This document shows, piece after piece, positions 58,954-64,000 of a stretch of DNA of 64,000 bases. Position 1 is the stretch's first letter. The number at the start of each line of letters is the position of its first letter. The DNA comes from Whalleya microplaca (Eukaryota > Ascomycota > Sordariomycetes > Xylariales > Xylariaceae). Under the pieces are notes generated by a model, which did not search any database, was not told where the DNA came from, and saw nothing but the letters and a program-made list of their open reading frames with translations. The stretch lies in NCBI GenBank assembly GCA_022497155.1, contig MU385764.1:125427-189426 (forward strand). Reading direction: 5' to 3'. Made by a program: the position numbers and the translations under genes.

Positions 58954-61900
58954 ATGCCTAGTCCTGCTGCTCAACGAGACCTTACTAGGTTCGGATACAG
59001 CTCCTCTAGCGAATCAGACGAACCACCACGCAAGACGACGACACCCACGAATAACAACCAGAACCAAAAAAAGAAGAAGAAGCGCAAACCGCCGCCTCAG
59101 CAGAGTATTAACAAGATTTGGAGGCGCTTCACGAGTAAACAGTTCAGCAAGGCACTCTCAGTCCTACCATTCGATCCAGTACCGCTCCCGAGTACTCCAG
59201 AGCGTCCGAATGAGCTCCTCAATGCAGGGTACGAACGTGCCAGAGACGAGTGCTCACGCAAAGTTAGAAAAATTATCCAAGAATGTCGACGGGTCAACAC
59301 TCGTTACAGAGATCCGGGGTTCGATTTGGTGCGACTCCCCTGTTCCTCCGCAGAAGAAAGCAAGGGTTGAATACTGACAAGCCATCTAATAATAGGACTG
59401 GGATCTCAAATGGGCTAAGGGCCATTGTCTCAACTACCTGGGATCGAATAAGTTCGATTTGTCCAGTTCTCGGCTTAGTACCAGTACATCCGTCCCGAAA
59501 GCGGTCAAGCGAGTGCATGAGATATTTGAAAAGCCTACTTTCATGAAAAATATAAGTGCTGGCGATGTAAAGCAGGGCGCACTTGGCGATTGTTGGCTCA
59601 TTGCGAGTCTGAGCGCGTTGGCTAATGTCGAGGATGGCATCAAGCGGGCTTGTGTTGAGTATGATACTCGTGAGTTTTACCAATAACTTATTGCATATTT
59701 TATTGCCCCACTGACAAAATGCATCAGGAATTGGAATCTATGGTTTTGTTTTTTATCGGGACGGTGAATGGATTTACTCCATCATTGACGACAAATTATA
59801 TCTGACTTCGCCGTGCTGGGATTCACCAAGTATGCAGCGTGAAATGCTGCAGCAAATTGACCGTGAAGAGCCTGAAAAGGTATACCGTAAGACCTACCAA
59901 ACCGGGTCCAAGGCCTTGTTCTTCGGTCAGTGCAAGGACCAGCATGAAACCTGGGTTGCGTTGATCGAAAAAGCTTATGCCAAAGCGCACGGTGATTTCG
60001 CTTCGCTATCAGGCGGCTGGATTGGCGAGGGGTTGGAAGACCTCTCTGGTGGCGTGACTACTGAGCTTCTAGCTTCTGATATCCTCGATCTCGATGGGTT
60101 CTGGGAAGATGAACTCTGCAAAGTAAACAAAGAGTTCCTGTTTGGCTGTTCCACGGGTCTTCTCGATGGCGGGTACGGCGACCGAAATGGGATTCGCGAG
60201 GGTCACGCCTATGTTGTGATGGATGCCAGGACGCTCACGAACGGGCAACGGCTTGTGAAACTCCGGTAAGTAACCTAAGACGATTATACTGTTTCTATAT
60301 CCTAATGAGATGTCAGGAACCCTTGGGGTAAGACCCGCAAAGGTATATGGGAGGGCCCATGGTCCGACGGCTCCAAGGAATGGAATAATGAAGTAAAGGA
60401 GGAGCTAGGTCACCAATTCGGAAACGACTCTGTTTTCTGGATTACCTACGAAGACATGCTCGAGAAATACCAGCATTTCGATAGAACCCGCCTCTTCCGT
60501 GACCCCGATTGGCGATGCTGTCAACGTTGGATTGGTGTGGAAGTTCCATGGAAACCGCAATGGAACGAAAAATTTCACTTCGAGCTGACCAAAGAATCGC
60601 CCTTGGTCCTGGTCCTCCAGCAGCTCGATAACAGGTTTTATAAGGGCTTGCGTGGCCAATACAGCTTCCGGATGCATTTTAGAATTCATGAACAGGGGCG
60701 GCCGGATAGCGAGGACTACATTGTCAGGTCGCATGGAAATTATTTGATGAGTCGCTCAGTGTCCATCGAAATACCGTGCATGGAACCGGGAAAATATTCA
60801 GTGTTCATCAGCGTCATGGGCGAGCGCGATGCCGATTTGCCGTCTATTGAAGATGTCGTCAAGCGTGAGTGTCGCAGACGTGTGGAGAACGAGAAACTGG
60901 CCCAAGTAGGCTACGCATACGACCTAGCACATAGCAAAGGCGTCGCGCATCTGGAGCAAGTTGCCAAGCTTCGCAAGATAACTGACCAAAAGAAAGCAAG
61001 CGGCTCGCGAATGAAGGAACGTCGTAAGATGTGGGAAAAGCGGCATTTAAACCGCGATATCACGAAGAAGCAGACGAAGAAGAACCAGGAGAAGCGTGAC
61101 AGACGCCGAGAGGCAGAGGACGCAAAGAGGAAGGTTAAGGCAGAGGCCGAAGCGGCCGAGAAGGCGGCCGAGCAGAAGAAGAAAGATGAGGCTGAGGCAG
61201 CTGAAAAGAAGAAGAAAGAGGAAGCCGAAGAAACTGAGCGTAGGAAGGAAGAGGAGAAGCCCAAAGACGTTGCAGTTCAGACGGAAAAGCTCGGTACCGG
61301 CGAGGATAAGAGCAGCCAGACTGAACCTGGGGAAAATCAGAAGATCAAAGCTGGTCCCAATTCCGAGTCTTCTGAGACAGCGCAGGACACTCCAAAGAGC
61401 GAGGCTACTGAGCCTACAAAGGACGAAAGCAAGTCGTCTGAGGAAGGGAAGCCTAATGAGGAGAAGGATGCCAAGGCGCCCGCTACTGGTGGAGATTCTC
61501 CGGACACAAAGACGGACAACGACAACAGCGGACGGAAACAGGCCCCTCCGCCTCCGCCAGCTTATTCATCAGACTGTGACTCATCTGATAGCCCAATCGA
61601 GGACTGGGAGTTGCTGTACTCCTCAGACGACATGTCTAAGAAGCCCAGGATGGCCACCCCTCAAACTCCTGCCGCCACTAATGATGATGGCCTCGAAAGC
61701 GACGGGGAGTCTGCCATGCCTGATCCCTGGAATGCTATCTGTATCCTCGGGTTCCGAGTCTACTCGAAAGACGAAGACCTAGATCTCCGTGTCGTAGTAG
61801 AAGGCGGCGACATGGCTGAAAATGGCATGGGAGAGAAAGGCGCCGCGGATATCGACAATGCTCAGATGAACGCCGGGGGTGAGCGTGAGAAAAATAAGGA

Positions 61901-62270
61901 GGCCGACAGGGTGACGGATGAAGTTGAGCTCGTCGACGGCGTTGCCGTGATCAAGAAGAAGCTTGTCGTAGATGACGAGCAGAAGGCAACCGACGATAAA
62001 GCTGATGAAGCAGACGACGAAGAGGCTAATGATCCTCAAGAGAAGGCGGAAGAGAAAGAAGCAGATACTGATGACTCTAAAGCCGATGGGAAAGAAGCCG
62101 ACACTGGCGACTCTAAATCGGAGAAGGACGATACTGCAGATGGATCTAAGTCGGATACTTCTGATTCGACGGACGATTCAACGCCCATACCGACACCAGA
62201 TTCAACTATAGACTCGAATATGGATTGCAGCCCGCAGTACCCTTCGGGCAAGACGCCGGACTCGTCTTAG
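58954..62270 (+). CDS. Calpain-like cysteine protease with long charged C-terminal tail
   Basis: Exons 58954-59328, 59396-59669, 59728-60265 and 60317-62270 give 1,046 residues; introns are 67, 58, 62 and 51 nt or close to it. A Lys-rich N-terminus (NQKKKKKRKPPPQQ) precedes the C2 protease core. The active-site Cys is in QGALGDCWLIASLSALA (codon 59591-59593), His in IREGHAYVVMDA (60204-60206) and Asn in RNPWGKTRKG (60318-60320). Substrate-domain text FWITYEDMLEKYQHFDRT and a beta-sandwich-like region (to about nt 60870) follow. From there the chain is Lys/Glu/Ala-rich coiled coil, then Asp/Glu/Ser/Thr-rich low complexity to the end. EF-hand motifs are not seen, so this is not a classical calcium calpain. 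Family knowledge places fungal calpains in limited proteolysis during pH signalling, development or stress; this one does not look like PalB/Rim13. Confidence 0.92.
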
Positions 62271-62734
62271 AATACCTCCAATGGGTTTATTTATAGCATC
62301 TCATCGCATTGCGTTGCGTTACATCTCATTAATTCATTTTGCGCACGGATACCATGTCAACAGGATTTCACCTTCCGTTAAAACTCTCTTAGATACGAAT
62401 TGATGATATTTTCATGGATTTGCTTGATTGGACTAGGAGGTTAATTATGAAACGGTCAACGGATACTTGGGTAACGGTTGCGCATTGGGAAATTCGCTGC
62501 ACAGAGTACGAGATTGTCATATTTTTAATCAATGCCAAAGTCCTTTCATGTTCCAAGTTCGCTCTTATCCAGAGCTGTCGCTCACTGATATGTACTGCGA
62601 CTTGTGCATGTGCTCATACAGATGGGTATTGCTGATGTTCTCCGCCAACTTCAAGCCGACGTGTCGACATCATACGCTCAATACTAGTATGTAACTAGCC
62701 AACGCGACATAAACTTCCATTACTAATAAGCCTT
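62271..62734. other. Convergent intergenic spacer
   Basis: This is 3' flanking sequence between the calpain and transporter stops. A frame at 62414-62635 is not supported. Nothing else was seen. Confidence 0.55.
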
Positions 62735-63928
62735 CTAATTCTCGACATCACGGAAGACATCCTCGTTGTCGTCCGACGGCAATCTTTGCGCCCTACGCCT
62801 CTCCATTTTTCTTCTCCAGGGCTTATAGACGATGACAGAGCCAATGCCTGCCACGAGGAAGAGGGCACAGATGCTTCCGCCAACGATATCAAAGTGGTCA
62901 CCAATCTCACTGAGACCGTCCCAGAATCCGCCCTCGGGTTCCGCTACGTTCTGCGCTAACGACAGAATCTGGATGATGCCGATGAAAGCCGAGACAACGA
63001 CCGTGATACCCGTCAGCACGATCGAATAATACAATATTGCGACGGTGTCTCGCGCAAATGCCTTAGATGTATAAAGAGACATCATGAGAGCACCATCCGT
63101 GGTATCAAGCATACACATACCAGCTACGATCTGTCAGTTATGAATCAGCCACTCCCAGGAAGAGTATATACCTGTGAACAAAACCGGAAATATAAGAATG
63201 ATCCAGAGGCTCGTTCCTTGTGCGCCCTGTATGCTAGCAATACCCAAGACAGCGATCTCGGAACTCGTGTCAAAGCCGAGACCAAATAGTATGCCTAGAG
63301 GGTACATCTTCCACGGACGATCGACGATGCGGAAGAGTTTCCGGAACACATTGGCCAGGAACCCAGCGCCCTCGAGCTGCAAATTTGTCGCCGCCTGGTC
63401 CTCGTCGACCTCGTCTTCAGGATGATGGGGATCGGGCTCCCGTAAGACCTGGCGCAACCGGCGCACGAGGCGGTACAGAACCCAGCCATTGCCCAGGCAT
63501 AGAATGATCAGGAATGCGGCGCTGACGCTCGTGCCGATAATGCCGCCGATATACTGGAAATTATCGAAGCGGTCACGGAGCGCGCCGCTGGTGGCTGCAA
63601 CCACGATGCAGGTTATGATGACGATGGTAGAGTGGCCCAGGCTGAAGAATGTGCCCACCGTCACGGGGCGCTGTCCCGATGCAATGAGTCTCCTTGTCAT
63701 GAGGTCAATGGCGCTGATGTGGTCGGCGTCCAGCGCATGACGGAGTCCTAGGGTGTACGAGAGTACGGCCGGGCTGATCATGGCTGGGTAGTAATGCAGG
63801 ACTATGCCCACTGCCGCCCACACGACCATGTTCACGAATACCAAGAGGGATATGATCTGGATCACTGGCAGTGGGAGTGCCTTCAGGCGCTCGGGAACGG
63901 GCAGTGCACAATGTGGTAACCAAGGCAT
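62735..63928 (-). CDS. NiCoT-family nickel/cobalt transporter
   Basis: Exons 63928-63172 and 63123-62735 (48-nt intron) encode 381 residues. All four NiCoT signatures are visible: RHALDADHISAID (HX4DH, metal-binding helix 2), FSLGHSTIVI, LGFDTSSEIAVLG and, across the splice site, FTAGMCMLDTTDGALM. About eight membrane helices fit, with an acidic loop (HHPEDEVDEDQAAT) between helices 4 and 5 and a basic C-terminus (KPWRRKMERRRAQR). The family imports Ni2+ or Co2+ with high affinity; in fungi nickel serves urease. The first ATG in frame (MPWLPHCALPVPERL) is taken as the start, but a short upstream exon beyond the window edge cannot be excluded. Confidence 0.93.
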
Positions 63929-64000
63929 CTTGGTCGCCTGAAGATCCTAGTCTCGTGAGTCTAGGTATGGACAGCGCAGAACCCAGAGCCTCGATGTTGC

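Overview
The window is nuclear DNA of a filamentous ascomycete (Pezizomycotina, most likely a Sordariomycete; the class is an inference). Genes are split by short GT-AG introns (mostly 50-150 nt) with GTAAGT/GTATGT-like donors and CTAAC/CTGAC-like branch sites. Families typical of these fungi are present: HeLo-type protein, Zn2Cys6 regulator, X325/BIM1-like GPI protein, ABCG half-transporter, ferric reductase, calpain and NiCoT permease. I joined exons by hand and checked reading phase at every junction. Nineteen protein genes are supported, plus relics. No rRNA gene, convincing tRNA, intact transposon or CRISPR array was seen.

Layout. 0-3.7 kb: the 3' part of a large gene joining the end of a HeLo domain, a kinase-like domain without HRD/DFG motifs, and a chymotrypsin-fold protease with a visible His-Asp-Ser triad. 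4.1-9.1 kb: a head-to-head pair, an X325/BIM1-like copper-binding GPI protein and a ferric/cupric-type reductase. 10-13.6 kb: a sterol-glucosyltransferase-like protein with a VPS13/ATG2-like C-terminal segment. 14.2-24 kb: an MFS sugar transporter, a C2H2 zinc finger protein, a single-pass membrane protein with a Cys-rich (Apple/PAN-like) ectodomain, and a secreted lactonase-like propeller. 26.5-35 kb is housekeeping in character: a calponin-homology protein, complex I assembly factor NDUFAF2, a PHD-finger protein and a Mn superoxide dismutase without a transit peptide. 35.8-42.1 kb: a small two-exon orphan gene, gene-like fragments, a second copy of the membrane/Cys-rich architecture, and an ABCG half-transporter. 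44.3-46.4 kb: a Zn2Cys6 regulator. 46.4-59 kb is gene-poor, with a degraded rhodopsin-domain gene and one intact P450. 59-64 kb: a calpain-like protease with a long charged tail and a Ni/Co transporter.

How genes may work together. The clearest functional pairing is the divergent copper-binding protein and metalloreductase. The second half of the window (46-59 kb) looks like accessory DNA in decay. No biosynthetic backbone gene was found, so the P450 cannot be assigned to a cluster. Most remaining neighbours are not obviously related in function. The most unusual architecture is the HeLo/kinase-like/protease fusion at the left edge.
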